Shown: positions 8,602 through 17,493 of the stretch, piece after piece
Layout: every line of letters begins with the position of its first letter
How positions within the stretch are numbered: the stretch's first letter is position 1
Assembly: GCA_038749595.1 (NCBI GenBank)
Contig: JBCDHW010000001.1
Span: forward strand, 310,001 to 374,000
Length of the DNA: 64,000 bases
Direction of reading: 5' to 3'
Origin: Parvularcula sp038749595
GTDB lineage: Bacteria > Pseudomonadota > Alphaproteobacteria > Caulobacterales > Parvularculaceae
Program-made: the position numbers and the translations under genes
Notes under the pieces: generated by a model
Databases searched by the model: none
Seen by the model: the letters and a program-made list of their open reading frames with translations, nothing else
Told to the model about the DNA's origin: nothing

Positions 8602-9090
8602 ATGAAAGTCTGGATACGGAAGTCTATCGTTCCGCTGTTGACATGGATCGTCGTTGCGGCCTGTGGAGAGCCGCAGCAGCCAGCTGTAAGTCCGGCCGTC
8701 GTTGAAATCGAAGTCGCGATCCTGCTCAGCGAGTGGGCGGAAGCGATCTCCGATAACCGCTTGGATGACTTCAAAGCGCTGTATGCGGATCGAGAGGGTT
8801 TCTTATGGATTGAGCGCGGCGCGGTGCTTTATCGGTCTGTAGAAGAAATCGCCATCGGTATCGACGAGGTTGCGGGCAGCGGCGCCGTGATTGAGAACAC
8901 CTTAGGCGCCGTCGATATCGCGCCGCTGGGCTCCGATGCCGCCGCATTCTCCGTCGCGCTCAAGAGTACCGTCACGGCAGGGGAGTCGCGTTTCACGTTC
9001 GACGGGATCTTCACCGGTGTGGCGATCCGCGAGGAGGGGGGATGGCGCCTCTTCCAAGGGCATCTTTCCGAGCGCGCGGACGGGGCCTAG
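8602..9090 (+). CDS. Putative lipoprotein with NTF2/SnoaL-like fold
   Basis: 162 residues. The N-terminus has a short basic segment, a hydrophobic run and the lipobox VAAC followed by G (Cys near residue 22), so it is predicted to be lipid-anchored in the periplasm. The rest (LLSEWAEAISDNRLDDF, then VLYRSVEEI and GGWRLFQGHLS) has the pattern of SnoaL/DUF4440 proteins, a cone-shaped fold used for small-molecule binding or catalysis. No catalytic residues are assignable. GGGAAGGG precedes the ATG at 8602. It lies between queA and tgt; a link to queuosine is not evident. Confidence 0.65.
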   Translation: MKVWIRKSIVPLLTWIVVAACGEPQQPAVSPAVVEIEVAILLSEWAEAISDNRLDDFKALYADREGFLWIERGAVLYRSVEEIAIGIDEVAGSGAVIENTLGAVDIAPLGSDAAAFSVALKSTVTAGESRFTFDGIFTGVAIREEGGWRLFQGHLSERADGA

Positions 9091-9146
9091 CCTCGCGGTC
9101 CACCGTGTGGCATGGCTCGCGACACTGTTTGTGGAGAGAACGCGCC

Positions 9147-9449
9147 GTGGCCGACCTGCAGATGATTGTGCACTTCAAAACGCGTGCGCGGCAGATGCTG
9201 CCTGGCGCGCCCGCGGGTGGTTATGCTTGGGTCTACGGCCGCTATCCCGATTGGGACGCGTTTGAGCACGAGGCGACGTTGCATTTCCGCCGCCACTTTC
9301 GCTTTGACGTCGTCGCCTTTGAGGACAAACGCAACGTCGGGCCCGCACCCAGCGATCCCGTTGAGGCTGGCCTCGTCAGGGACCTCGACCACCACCCGCT
9401 GCAGTACCACACGATGCAGTTCTATACCGCCGATCACAACGCGGCCTGA
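9147..9449 (+). CDS. Conserved-looking hypothetical protein, 100 aa
   Basis: Starts at GTG 9147 with GGAGAG nine bases upstream, giving MADLQMIVHFKTRARQML. Soluble, rich in His, aromatic and acidic residues (YGRYPDWDAFEHEATLHF, then LDHHPLQYHTMQFYT). I do not recognise the family. It is spaced 57 nt after the lipoprotein gene and 11 nt before the DUF4345 gene, so all are probably co-transcribed with tgt. Confidence 0.55.
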   Translation: MADLQMIVHFKTRARQMLPGAPAGGYAWVYGRYPDWDAFEHEATLHFRRHFRFDVVAFEDKRNVGPAPSDPVEAGLVRDLDHHPLQYHTMQFYTADHNAA

Positions 9450-9460
9450 GGAGCAGAGCC

Positions 9461-9844
9461 ATGAAGCGTGGATTGCAAATAGCCTTAGGTGTCCTTGCGC
9501 TCATTCCCGGCTTTTTTGCTGTGTCGGGTCTCATTGGCGGCGCGGGCAGCTACGCGGGCGATGCGGTTCCAGCAGCCTTGGACAACCAACTGCGCTACTT
9601 ATCAGGCGTGTACCTCATTATTCCCTTGCTCGTGGTCCGGATCATCGGCCGGATTGAGGAAGAGGGGACAACGCTTTCCCTCATCGTCAGTGTGCTTTTC
9701 ATTGGCGCTCTGGGGAGGCTTTACTCAACCGTTGCGATCGGCGCGCCGCCGCCGCAGCAACTGGTCGGCATGGGGCTTGAACTCGGCTCTCCGCTCCTCC
9801 TGATCTGGCAACGCTTCGTCGCTCAGCACGCGAAAAAGCTGTGA
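9461..9844 (+). CDS. DUF4345-like small membrane protein
   Basis: 127 residues with four predicted membrane helices (LQIALGVLALIPGFFAVSGL; YLSGVYLIIPLLVV; LSLIVSVLFIGALGRLYS; LVGMGLELGSPLLLIW). The GxxGRLYS motif in the third helix and the closing ELGSPLLLIWQ are typical of DUF4345 proteins, whose function is unknown. GAGGAGCAGAGCC precedes the ATG. Its stop overlaps the GTG start of tgt by four bases, so the two are translationally coupled. Confidence 0.7.
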   Translation: MKRGLQIALGVLALIPGFFAVSGLIGGAGSYAGDAVPAALDNQLRYLSGVYLIIPLLVVRIIGRIEEEGTTLSLIVSVLFIGALGRLYSTVAIGAPPPQQLVGMGLELGSPLLLIWQRFVAQHAKKL

Positions 9845-10962
9845 CGACGCCGTTCTCTTTTGCGCTTCATGGTACCGATGGCCAGGCGCGGACTGGTGAA
9901 ATCACCACGTCGCGGGGGGTGATCCGTACACCTGCCTTTATGCCCGTCGGGACCGCGGGAACCGTCAAAGCTGTGCAGATGCGTGACGTCGCGGCGACTG
10001 GCGCCGATATTATCCTCGGCAACACCTATCACCTCATGCTGCGCCCGACGGCGGAGCGGGTGGCAAAGTTTGGTGGCCTTCATGCTTTTTCGACATGGCA
10101 GAAACCCATCCTGACGGACTCGGGCGGATACCAAGTGATGTCCCTCGCGGCGCGCCGTAAACTGACGGAAAAAGGTGTGGAGTTTCAAAGCCACATTGAC
10201 GGATCCCGGCATATGCTGACGCCGGAGCGGTCGATTGAGATCCAATGTCTCCTTGGTGCTGACATCCAAATGCAACTCGACGAATGCCCCCCTTATCCGA
10301 TTACACCGGAGGCCAGCCTTGAGAGCCTCGAGCTTTCGATTCGGTGGGCGAGGCGGTCAAAAGATGCGTTTGCTGACTATGCTGGCCCGCACCAGGCGCT
10401 TTATGGGATCGTCCAAGGGTCTGTGTTTGAGGACCAGCGCAAGCGTTCCTCCGAAGCGCTGCAGACCATCGATTTTCCGGGATATTCCGTAGGCGGCCTT
10501 GCGGTGGGCGAGGGCCGCGAGGAAATGTTCCGTGTGCTTGATTTTACAACGCCGACGCTCCCCACAGACAAGCCGCGCTATCTTATGGGTGTCGGGAAGC
10601 CGCTTGACCTCGTCGGCGCGGTGGAGCGGGGCATCGACATGTTCGATTGCGTGTTGCCGACCCGTTCAGGGCGTCATGGTCAAGCTTGGACGTGGGATGG
10701 TCCCCTCAATGTCAAAAATGCGCGCTTTGTCGATGACGAAACACCGCTTGATCCGCACAGCGACTGTCCCGCAAGCCGCGATTACACGAAGGCTTACCTC
10801 AACCACCTTTTCAAAGCGGGAGAGTATTTGGGGCCGATGCTGCTCAGCTGGCACAACCTCGATTTCTATCAAAAGCTGATGGCGGCGATGCGCGCGGCCA
10901 TCGCGGACGGCAGCTTCTCCACCTTCGCCGCATCCTTCCGTGCGCGGCATAAAGAGCGCTAA
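9841..10962 (+). CDS. tgt: tRNA-guanine transglycosylase
   Basis: Exchanges guanine-34 for preQ1 in tRNAs with GUN anticodons, the step before QueA. 373 residues, usual length. Visible landmarks: ILTDSGGYQVMSLA (catalytic Asp), QLDECPPYP, the substrate-binding GGLAVGEG, and the nucleophile region MFDCVLPTRSGRHG. The zinc site is unusual: instead of CxCxxC there is HSDCPASRDY, so only one of the three cysteines is present, while the downstream His (SWHNLDFYQ) remains. GTG start, overlapping the preceding gene by four bases; 3' end overlaps the convergent cupin gene by four bases. Confidence 0.95.
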   Translation: MTTPFSFALHGTDGQARTGEITTSRGVIRTPAFMPVGTAGTVKAVQMRDVAATGADIILGNTYHLMLRPTAERVAKFGGLHAFSTWQKPILTDSGGYQVMSLAARRKLTEKGVEFQSHIDGSRHMLTPERSIEIQCLLGADIQMQLDECPPYPITPEASLESLELSIRWARRSKDAFADYAGPHQALYGIVQGSVFEDQRKRSSEALQTIDFPGYSVGGLAVGEGREEMFRVLDFTTPTLPTDKPRYLMGVGKPLDLVGAVERGIDMFDCVLPTRSGRHGQAWTWDGPLNVKNARFVDDETPLDPHSDCPASRDYTKAYLNHLFKAGEYLGPMLLSWHNLDFYQKLMAAMRAAIADGSFSTFAASFRARHKER

Positions 10963-11393
10963 TCGTCCAGAAGCGCCCGTTTCCACCGCGCACAATAGGC
11001 GCCAAAGGCTTGCAGCACGCTGTCGTGGTGGTGCTCATCCGCGTCGGCGTCGGCCTTCGTCTTATGAATGGTCCCATCAGGATGCTCGGCAGGGGCATAG
11101 AGCGTGTAGAGCTTTAAACTCTTCGTCCCTTTGCAGATGAAGTTGTGCACAGTGCCCGCGGGAACGATCACCAGACTTCCGGGCTGAACGTAGAACTCTT
11201 TCGAGCCGAGGATCGCCTTGCCGCGACCGGACACGAAAACCAGCGTCTGGTCGAGATCATGCACCTCTTCGCCGATATCTTCGCCTGGCCGGACGCACAT
11301 CACCACCAATTGGCAGTGCTCGTGGGTCGACAAAACCTCGCGAAAATAAGTGTTTCGCTTCGCCCGCGCGACTATGTCCTTCACAAACATCAT
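10959..11393 (-). CDS. Cupin domain protein
   Basis: 144-residue single-domain beta-barrel protein. Start placed at the tandem ATGs at 11393/11390, giving MMFVKDIVARAKRNTYFREVL, the usual N-terminus of this cupin group; the open frame runs 52 codons further without similarity. Motif 1 metal ligands fall in EEVHDLDQTLVFVSG and motif 2 in VPAGTVHNF. The tail KTKADADADEHHHD is acidic and His-rich. Likely a metal-binding sugar- or small-molecule-handling cupin, but reaction unknown. It converges on tgt with a four-base overlap. Confidence 0.8.
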   Translation of the reverse strand: MMFVKDIVARAKRNTYFREVLSTHEHCQLVVMCVRPGEDIGEEVHDLDQTLVFVSGRGKAILGSKEFYVQPGSLVIVPAGTVHNFICKGTKSLKLYTLYAPAEHPDGTIHKTKADADADEHHHDSVLQAFGAYCARWKRALLDD

Positions 11394-11561
11394 GACGATC
11401 CCACCCTCGTTTCCCCGGAACCATCCCACCGGATGTCCGTTGCAATCAAGGCGCAGGTGCAGTTCGCTCGTACCCGAAAATTGCGCAGGTTGGCCGCACC
11501 GGAGAGCACCCAAAAACGGTTGACGACCCTCTGCGAAAGCCTTAGCCACCGCGTTCTGGTC

Positions 11562-11638
11562 GGGCCCTTAGCTCAGTTGGTTAGAGCAACTGACTTTTAA
11601 TCAGTAGGTCCTCGGTTCGAATCCGAGAGGGCTCACCA
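11562..11638 (+). tRNA. tRNA-Lys (UUU)
   Basis: Full cloverleaf. Acceptor GGGCCCT pairs with AGGGCTC (one G-U), the D-arm is GCTCAGTTGGTTAGAGC, and the anticodon stem ACTGA/TCAGT surrounds the loop CTTTTAA with anticodon TTT at 11596-11598. The T-arm CTCGG-TTCGAAT-CCGAG follows. CCA is encoded (11636-11638). Confidence 0.97.
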
Positions 11639-11924
11639 TTTACCTATAATCCAGACAATTCAACTCATTGATGGCGTGTGTCGGTCGTGGGTCGATCCTT
11701 GAGATCTTGGGAGCAGCGATGCGCCGCCAACGGTTCCCAGATTGTGGTCAGCTTGCACTGATCAGTTGCCGCTTTTTCCCGCCATTCGGCGCGTGCACCA
11801 CGCCAGTGGGGCGGGGCAATTTGTTGGGTCGCCTTCTCGTGATTTCAAACAGCGTCTTAAACTAGGGGCGTTGTTATGATCGTGTCCCTTTCAACGCCGA
11901 CGGGCCGAACTGCTGCGGCCTCAT
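11639..11924. other. Intergenic region without recognisable genes
   Basis: Between tRNA-Lys and the TonB-receptor terminator. The only open frame is 65 codons (11668-11865) with no recognisable product. No IS remnant or attachment-site repeat of the tRNA 3' end is visible. Confidence 0.5.
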
Positions 11925-11968
11925 GAAAAGAAAACCCGCCGCTCTTGAGGGGGACGGAGCAGCGGGTT
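11925..11968 (-). terminator. Terminator of the TonB-receptor gene
   Basis: On the minus strand AACCCGC-T-GCTC pairs with GAGC-G-GCGGGTT (one mismatch) and is followed by TTCTTTTC. It lies about 190 nt past the receptor stop; no gene intervenes. Confidence 0.65.
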
Positions 11969-12155
11969 CCTTCGGTGATGTCACGAAGAGACCGAAGACG
12001 CAGGGGGAACGCGCCAAAGATCCGGTGACGTCAGCCAGAAGCCGTGTGCACAAAAGGCGTGGAGACTTCTTCGAGACAACAAATAAGTGTGCAGCCGCAA
12101 ATTTGAACAGTTTGACTGAAATTCTGTGTGTTTTGTCATCGCCCCCGTGAGACCC

Positions 12156-14951
12156 TCAGAAACGCTTGCGGAATTCGATTTCGAAGACGCGTCCTAGGGG
12201 ATCGACGAGATCGGGCTGGAACTGCAGGGGCGTTTCCCCGGCGCTGTCGGTGACCGCGAGCCGTTCGTTGAAGATATTGTCGACGCCGAAAGCGACCCGC
12301 GAATCGCGCAGCAGCGGAACGCGATCTGTCAGGCCGCTTGCGTAGGAAAGCTCATAGCTCAACCGCGTGTTGGCGGTGAGCAGGTCGGAGAATGAAAGGG
12401 CGCCTTCGCCGGTGTTGCCGCCATCAACATCGGTCCCGCTGCGCCAGTCGACGCGCACGACGATGCCCAGACCAGCCTTCCATTGCCGCATAATCCCGGT
12501 GACGCGGTGAGCTGATGTGCCCCCACGATTTCCCAGCGCGGAACCGTCCAGGAGATCGAGCTTCGGTACGCCGTCGCGGATCAGCAGCGAATCCTCAAGC
12601 ACCCATGTGTGAAAGAATGCCCAGTTGCGCACCGGCGGGCGCCCGGAAAGTCGGGGAGGGCCGCTTGGCCGCCCGCTCGATGCCGGAGGACCGCCGCGGG
12701 ATGGACGCGCTGTGCTTGGCGGCTGCCCGCCAGCACCGCCTTGTGTTCCCGAAGCGGAGGAGGGCGGACCTGCTTGCGGGCTCTGGGGTGGTCCTGAACG
12801 GGCAACGCCCGGCGGAGGCCCAGATCGTTGAGGCCGCTGTCCTGAAGCCGCTGCAGGGGGGCGGCCGCCTCCTCCGCTACCGCCGCGGGCGAAGGGAGGG
12901 GGTCCGCCAGGGGATGACCGTGACAGCCGTTGCCGAATATTGATCCCGGTACGGATTTGACTGCGCCGGCTTTCGGCAAAGTTGACGGCACGCTGATCAA
13001 AAGAGGTCAAGCGGCCGCTTGCATCGCGAACGAAACGGTCGGGGAAGGCGGCCTCAATCTCTGGAGTGAGGGCGGGAAAGGAGCGCGCTTCGTTGTCGAG
13101 GAGCGACTGGGTATAGTCGACGTTGATGGTCGCCACCCGTTCTCCGAAAGGGCGCCATTGCACGCCGAGTTTGCTGACCCGGCGGCTGTCCACTTGCAGG
13201 TCGGGATTGCCTCCTGTGGTGACGTCGACAAGCACGGTCTCCCCGGTCGTAAAGTCAAAGACCCGGACATTCGGTGTAATGAGCAACGGATCGCCGAGTT
13301 CACCGATCGATGGTGCGCCTTCTTCCCGGGTATAGGAGCCGATGAGCCGGAACGATTCCGCAGGGCGCCACGTAAAGCCGCCGCCCCAGGTCGCCAGCGT
13401 GCCGAAATCGGAGAGGTCCGAGACCGCTAAATTGGCGTTGAGCGAGAGATCACCGAACCCGCCTTCTGTGTCGGCAAGCAGCACGGGGACATCGACGCTA
13501 ATCTGGCCGTTAAGTGAATCGCGGCTGAGGGAGGCGTCGGTCTGCACTCCGTCTATGTCCGTGTCGACCTGTTGCTCACGGCTCCGGGCGCCGACCTGCG
13601 CGGAAAAGGTGACGTCTCCAGCGGGCAACGCAAGCGTTTTGCCGTTGATCAGAAACTCCGTCTCGAACGTATCGTTGGTCGTGTCGTTGCGCAGCACACT
13701 GCGCAGGGTTTCGCCGCGGAGCACCGCGAAGGGGTCACTGCCGGCGTCAACGCCTGCCTGGAGGGGCGCGTCGAGGAGGCCGAGTTCCGTGACCGTTTCA
13801 GTCTCGACGTGCTCGTAGGAACCGGTCCACGTCCAGACGATGCGGCCCGGCTTGCTGACGAGGGAAAACCCGCCGGAATACGTGTCGGTCTCGTTGTTCT
13901 GACCCAACGGCCGCTGGCCGGGGAGACCGGCATAGAGCGTGAGGCCGTCATTGAACGGAACAAAAGGGTTTGATGAGGGCAAGTCGAGCGCGACTTCGGG
14001 CTGGCCGAGGAGCCGGTCACTTTCGACGTGGGTGATCTGTCCATTGAACGTCAGTGTACTGCCGCCAACAAAGTCACCCGCACGGCTGAACCCGACACTC
14101 ACGTCGTCGCTGTCAGGACGCAGCGTCCTCTGGTCCTGGTCGTTGCCGTCGTTTTCTGTCCCAACCAGGACCCCGCCAAAGCTGTCCGTCGTGAGCGCTG
14201 CAACCACGGCGTTCGGATCGCCGCCGAGGAGGCTTCCGATCGGGTCGCCGAATGCGGGCGCGCCAAGGTTGAAGGGATCGGCAAACGGTCCGCCGCCCGC
14301 CTCTTGAACGAAGTTCCGTTCGCTCTCGAGCAGCGGCGATTGGCCCTCATACTGAACATCGATCGAGAAGCGCCGGTTGCCGTCGACCCAAAGGCGCTGG
14401 AACGAACCTTCCGTGTTCGCCGTACCGCCTTGATCAGGCGTTTCGATTTCGCCCTCAGCAGCGCGGACGATCACGTTCGGCTTCAGGACGAAATTGACAA
14501 CCCGTTGGTTGGCCGAAAAGCCGTAGGCGAGCGCGGCTTCTTCAGGCAGCACTTCAAGGCGAGCCAAGGCTTCTGGTGGATAGCGCCCGATCTCCCGGAA
14601 ACCTGAAACCCGGCGTCCGTTCAGAAGAATGACCGGCTGTCCACCGCCGCGTCGTCCGCGTCCGGATGATGTCTCGGGCTCAATGGCTTCGAGGAGCTCA
14701 GCAATCGACGAGACGCCGTAGGACGCAATTTCTTCCTCGCCCAACGTAATCTCGGGTTCGATATCGCTCAGAGTGATGCCGCGGCGCCGGACGCCGTCCA
14801 CCACGACCACGTCTTCGCTGTCGAAATCGTCCTCGATGATATCGCTTGGCTCATCGAGGGCCGCGTCGGCTTGGGCGTCTTGCGCGGTGGCCGGGCTCCA
14901 TGCCGTCCCAGCCAGGAGCGCGAGAACAAGCCCCGAGGTCGTCTTTTTCAT
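12156..14951 (-). CDS. TonB-dependent outer-membrane receptor with Pro/Gly-rich insert
   Basis: 931 residues; start at the ATG at 14951 (GGGTGG nearby) giving a signal peptide MKKTTSGLVLALLAGTAW with cleavage near ATAQD. The plug domain covers about residues 45-165 (IASYGVSSIAELLEAIEPET, ILLNGRRVSGF). The rest is an outer-membrane beta-barrel ending in EIEFRKRF, a C-terminal aromatic suited to BAM recognition. Residues about 682-775 are a low-complexity Pro/Gly/Ser/Arg segment between barrel strands. The receptor imports an unknown ligand using TonB energy; no transport genes are adjacent. Monocistronic with its own terminator. Confidence 0.88.
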   Translation of the reverse strand: MKKTTSGLVLALLAGTAWSPATAQDAQADAALDEPSDIIEDDFDSEDVVVVDGVRRRGITLSDIEPEITLGEEEIASYGVSSIAELLEAIEPETSSGRGRRGGGQPVILLNGRRVSGFREIGRYPPEALARLEVLPEEAALAYGFSANQRVVNFVLKPNVIVRAAEGEIETPDQGGTANTEGSFQRLWVDGNRRFSIDVQYEGQSPLLESERNFVQEAGGGPFADPFNLGAPAFGDPIGSLLGGDPNAVVAALTTDSFGGVLVGTENDGNDQDQRTLRPDSDDVSVGFSRAGDFVGGSTLTFNGQITHVESDRLLGQPEVALDLPSSNPFVPFNDGLTLYAGLPGQRPLGQNNETDTYSGGFSLVSKPGRIVWTWTGSYEHVETETVTELGLLDAPLQAGVDAGSDPFAVLRGETLRSVLRNDTTNDTFETEFLINGKTLALPAGDVTFSAQVGARSREQQVDTDIDGVQTDASLSRDSLNGQISVDVPVLLADTEGGFGDLSLNANLAVSDLSDFGTLATWGGGFTWRPAESFRLIGSYTREEGAPSIGELGDPLLITPNVRVFDFTTGETVLVDVTTGGNPDLQVDSRRVSKLGVQWRPFGERVATINVDYTQSLLDNEARSFPALTPEIEAAFPDRFVRDASGRLTSFDQRAVNFAESRRSQIRTGINIRQRLSRSSPGGPPPFARGGSGGGGRPPAAASGQRPQRSGPPPGVARSGPPQSPQAGPPSSASGTQGGAGGQPPSTARPSRGGPPASSGRPSGPPRLSGRPPVRNWAFFHTWVLEDSLLIRDGVPKLDLLDGSALGNRGGTSAHRVTGIMRQWKAGLGIVVRVDWRSGTDVDGGNTGEGALSFSDLLTANTRLSYELSYASGLTDRVPLLRDSRVAFGVDNIFNERLAVTDSAGETPLQFQPDLVDPLGRVFEIEFRKRF

Positions 14952-15051
14952 CGCTGCCACCCCGGCGTAACGTCGTTGCTCCTAGTATTTAAACGAGTGG
15001 GCAACGACGGCGAGTATCGAATTGTCTCACGGCAGCGCTGCGCCGCACTGC

Positions 15052-15834
15052 CTAGGCAATCGTGCCGAGGCCGCCTCCGAGCGCGATTGTCTGCCCCGTC
15101 ACGTAATTCGACGCTTGGGAGCCGAGGTAAAGCGCCATCGCGTGGATGTCCTCGGGCTGACCCATCCGCTTCAGAGGCACCATCCCGGCGATCACGTCTT
15201 CCCCGGCCATATCGATGGTCCCGCGCATCATTTTCGTCGCGAAGGGGCCAGGCGCTATGGCGTTCACCGTCACATTCTGGGGTGCCAGCTGCAGCGCAAG
15301 ATGCTCGGTGAGGTGGATCAGGCCCGATTTCGACGCCCCGTAGGAGTAGGTCTCCATTTGGCCAGGGCGCATGCCTTCGACGGACGCGATGTTGATGACC
15401 TTGGCGGGCTGCGCCTTGCTCGCGGCTGCTTTCAGGAGCGGCAGCATGGCCTGGGTCAAAAAGAACGGGCCCTTCAGGTTGACGTTCATGATCTTGTCCC
15501 AGCCGTCTTCTGGGAACGTTTCGAGCGTCGCGCCCCAAGTCGCGCCAGCATTGTTGACAAGGATATCCACCTTGTCGGTCTTGGTTTTGACGAAGTCCGT
15601 CAGCGCCTGCGCCCCGGCCACCGTGCCAAGATCAGCCGCGAGCCCGTAGGCAGTGCCTTGCTTGGAAAGCTCTTCGACCGCTGCGTCCACGGCCTGCTCC
15701 TTGCGCGATGAGATCACCACCGTCGCGCCGCCCGCAACCAACGCTGAGGCCATATCGAGGCCGATCCCGCGGCTGCCTCCGGTGACGACGGCGAAACGGT
15801 CATTGACGGAAAATAATTCAGAAACGGAAATCAC
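15052..15834 (-). CDS. SDR-family oxidoreductase (RhlG-like)
   Basis: 260-residue short-chain dehydrogenase/reductase. GTG start at 15834 is preceded by GAGGAG and places the Rossmann motif TGGSRGIG near residue 18. NNAGATWG is the second motif and YSYGASKSG holds the catalytic Tyr and Lys. The LFSVNDRFAVVTGG opening, ISSRKEQAVD and YVTGQTIALGGG close resemble the RhlG/3-ketoacyl reductase group, which uses NADPH. Substrate unproven. The frame extends upstream to 16080 but overlaps the divergent I78 gene, so the longer start is rejected. Confidence 0.85.
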   Translation of the reverse strand: MISVSELFSVNDRFAVVTGGSRGIGLDMASALVAGGATVVISSRKEQAVDAAVEELSKQGTAYGLAADLGTVAGAQALTDFVKTKTDKVDILVNNAGATWGATLETFPEDGWDKIMNVNLKGPFFLTQAMLPLLKAAASKAQPAKVINIASVEGMRPGQMETYSYGASKSGLIHLTEHLALQLAPQNVTVNAIAPGPFATKMMRGTIDMAGEDVIAGMVPLKRMGQPEDIHAMALYLGSQASNYVTGQTIALGGGLGTIA

Positions 15835-15892
15835 GGCGTGCTCCTCACCAGGTTTTGGTCTTTGGTGCGTCTTGTGCCCATCGGAGATGTTT

Positions 15893-16264
15893 ATGACCAG
15901 AGTTCTTATGTGCGCCGGCCTCGCGGCGGTCCTCGCAGCGTGTAGCGCGGCCCCCGACGCCGATGCCCCAGCCGAAGAGCCCGCTGAGGCCAAGGTCACG
16001 GTGCCGTCGGGAGAAGTGGAGGTGCTTTCGGACACAGCGGTCGTCCCTGAAGGTGACCTCGCCGGCCCGACGGGCGACATCAGCTGCGGCGCCGAAGACT
16101 TTCAGACTTTCGTCGGCCAAGACCTCGAAGCGCTGACCATCCCTGATGACATGAACGTCCGTGTGCTGCGTCCCGGAACGGCGGTGTCGATGGAATACAT
16201 TGCCGATCGGATGAACATTCACATCGGCCTCGACGGGAAGGTCAGTCGGGTGACTTGCGGCTAG
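15893..16264 (+). CDS. I78-family peptidase inhibitor lipoprotein
   Basis: 123 residues. Start at ATG 15893 with GGAG six bases upstream. The leader MTRVLMCAGLAAVLAAC ends in a lipobox (LAAC), so it is predicted to be a periplasmic lipoprotein. After an acidic Pro/Glu spacer the C-terminal half matches inhibitor family I78: a Cys and FQTFVGQDLEAL, then VRVLRPGTAVSMEYIADR, and a final VTCG. The two Cys could form the disulphide. I78 members inhibit serine proteases. Its 3' end overlaps the convergent M48 gene by 23 bases. Confidence 0.82.
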   Translation: MTRVLMCAGLAAVLAACSAAPDADAPAEEPAEAKVTVPSGEVEVLSDTAVVPEGDLAGPTGDISCGAEDFQTFVGQDLEALTIPDDMNVRVLRPGTAVSMEYIADRMNIHIGLDGKVSRVTCG

Positions 16265-17423
16265 CGTACGCTTCGATGTGCTCGGCCCAGCCTTCGGGGA
16301 TCAGCGGTGTCCCCGCGGCCTGCTTCGCCGCAATCTCTTCAGCCGTAGACTGAAGGTTCAGCATTCGCTCAGGCGTGACGGGGTGAGTCACCTCAAGCCA
16401 AGACGTCCGTGGGCTGACGGTGGAGAACAGCTGGAAGACATCTTGCACGGTCTCGACCGACCGTCCCGCCCGGACGTGCATGTAAAGGCCGATGTAATCA
16501 GCCTCGGCTTCAAAGCCGCCGCTGCCGACCGCCTTTGCGGTGAGCTGTTCTGCGGCGGTGGTCAGAGGCGGCGCCTCCGCCCCGAGCTGTTCGGCTGGCC
16601 ACGACGTCACCCAATCCCCGACCCGCGCGAGCACGTAGACCGGCGGTGCCCACAAAGCGGCGCCCGAGAGGAAGGTGTTCCGTGTCCCCTTGCGCACATG
16701 GCGTCCCGCGATATGGGCAAGCTCGTGGGCGATGACGAAACTCAGCTGGTCATCGTCGTTCAGGGCACGGACGAGCCCGGCATAGACGGTGATGGTCCGG
16801 AAACTCGCCAGCGCATTGATCGCATTGCTGCCTGACGAAATGATGCGGACGTCGCATCCCTCGACCGGCGTTACGTCGACGGTGAATTCTTCGCCGTCGC
16901 GCTTAGCCGCGAGGGTCAGGGTCTGACCTTCTTCCCAATCTTCTAGAGCGTCACCGACGGCGCGCACGATCTCCCGCAGGGACGTCACCGGCTCCTCGGG
17001 ATCGAGCCCGATGATGACATCGCCGGTCTTCAGGCCAGCCGCTTCCGCGGGACTGCCCGGCGCGACGCTGAGGATGCGCGGGGTGTCGTCAAATCCGAGA
17101 GCCGCGATGTGGCTTGCCTTGAGCCCGTTGGCCAGTGACCGGACTGTCTCCGCATCACCGAGCCGCCAGCCCATCAGCGGCCTGTGTTTTGGGCACAGTG
17201 CTGCGTTCTCTGTGATGATCGGCCAGGCCAGCCGGCGAACCCGGGCTTCGCGCGCCAGCGCTGCGTCGACAGCCTTGCGCTGCACAGTCAGGGTTTGCGA
17301 TTCCAACCGCTCGGGCGTGACCCTCGGAAGTGTGGCTGTCGGCCCAGCGCAGCCGACGAGGCTCGCAAGCGCGAGACCAGCCAGTGCAGCAACACGCGCT
17401 CCCAACGATCCTTTTTCCCGCAC
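16242..17423 (-). CDS. M48-family metalloprotease lipoprotein with PDZ domain
   Basis: 393 residues. Signal peptide with lipobox LVGC near residue 25. A PDZ-like domain spans about residues 105-190 (ILSVAPGSPAEAAGLKTGDVIIG). The peptidase domain has the zinc motif HELAH (FVIAHELAHIAGRHV) and the third ligand in FEAEADYIG. Predicted periplasmic protease of envelope quality control. PDZ plus M48 in this order is found in proteobacterial lipoproteins. Converges on the I78 inhibitor gene with a 23-base overlap. Confidence 0.88.
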   Translation of the reverse strand: MREKGSLGARVAALAGLALASLVGCAGPTATLPRVTPERLESQTLTVQRKAVDAALAREARVRRLAWPIITENAALCPKHRPLMGWRLGDAETVRSLANGLKASHIAALGFDDTPRILSVAPGSPAEAAGLKTGDVIIGLDPEEPVTSLREIVRAVGDALEDWEEGQTLTLAAKRDGEEFTVDVTPVEGCDVRIISSGSNAINALASFRTITVYAGLVRALNDDDQLSFVIAHELAHIAGRHVRKGTRNTFLSGAALWAPPVYVLARVGDWVTSWPAEQLGAEAPPLTTAAEQLTAKAVGSGGFEAEADYIGLYMHVRAGRSVETVQDVFQLFSTVSPRTSWLEVTHPVTPERMLNLQSTAEEIAAKQAAGTPLIPEGWAEHIEAYASRKSPD

Positions 17424-17493
17424 GGCGCTATCCCTTTACGCGAAAAAAGGCTGTATCACGTTTTGTGTAAAGCCGCGGCGGTGGACTTAAGAC

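Noticed and set aside
11668..11865. 65-codon open frame after tRNA-Lys, considered as a small gene or integrase remnant
   Set aside because: No ribosome site, no recognisable sequence, and no repeat of the tRNA 3' end nearby.
12620..12905. Pro/Gly-rich stretch considered as a tandem repeat or frameshifted insertion
   Set aside because: No exact repeat unit is visible and the frame continues into normal barrel sequence, so it is an in-frame low-complexity insert.
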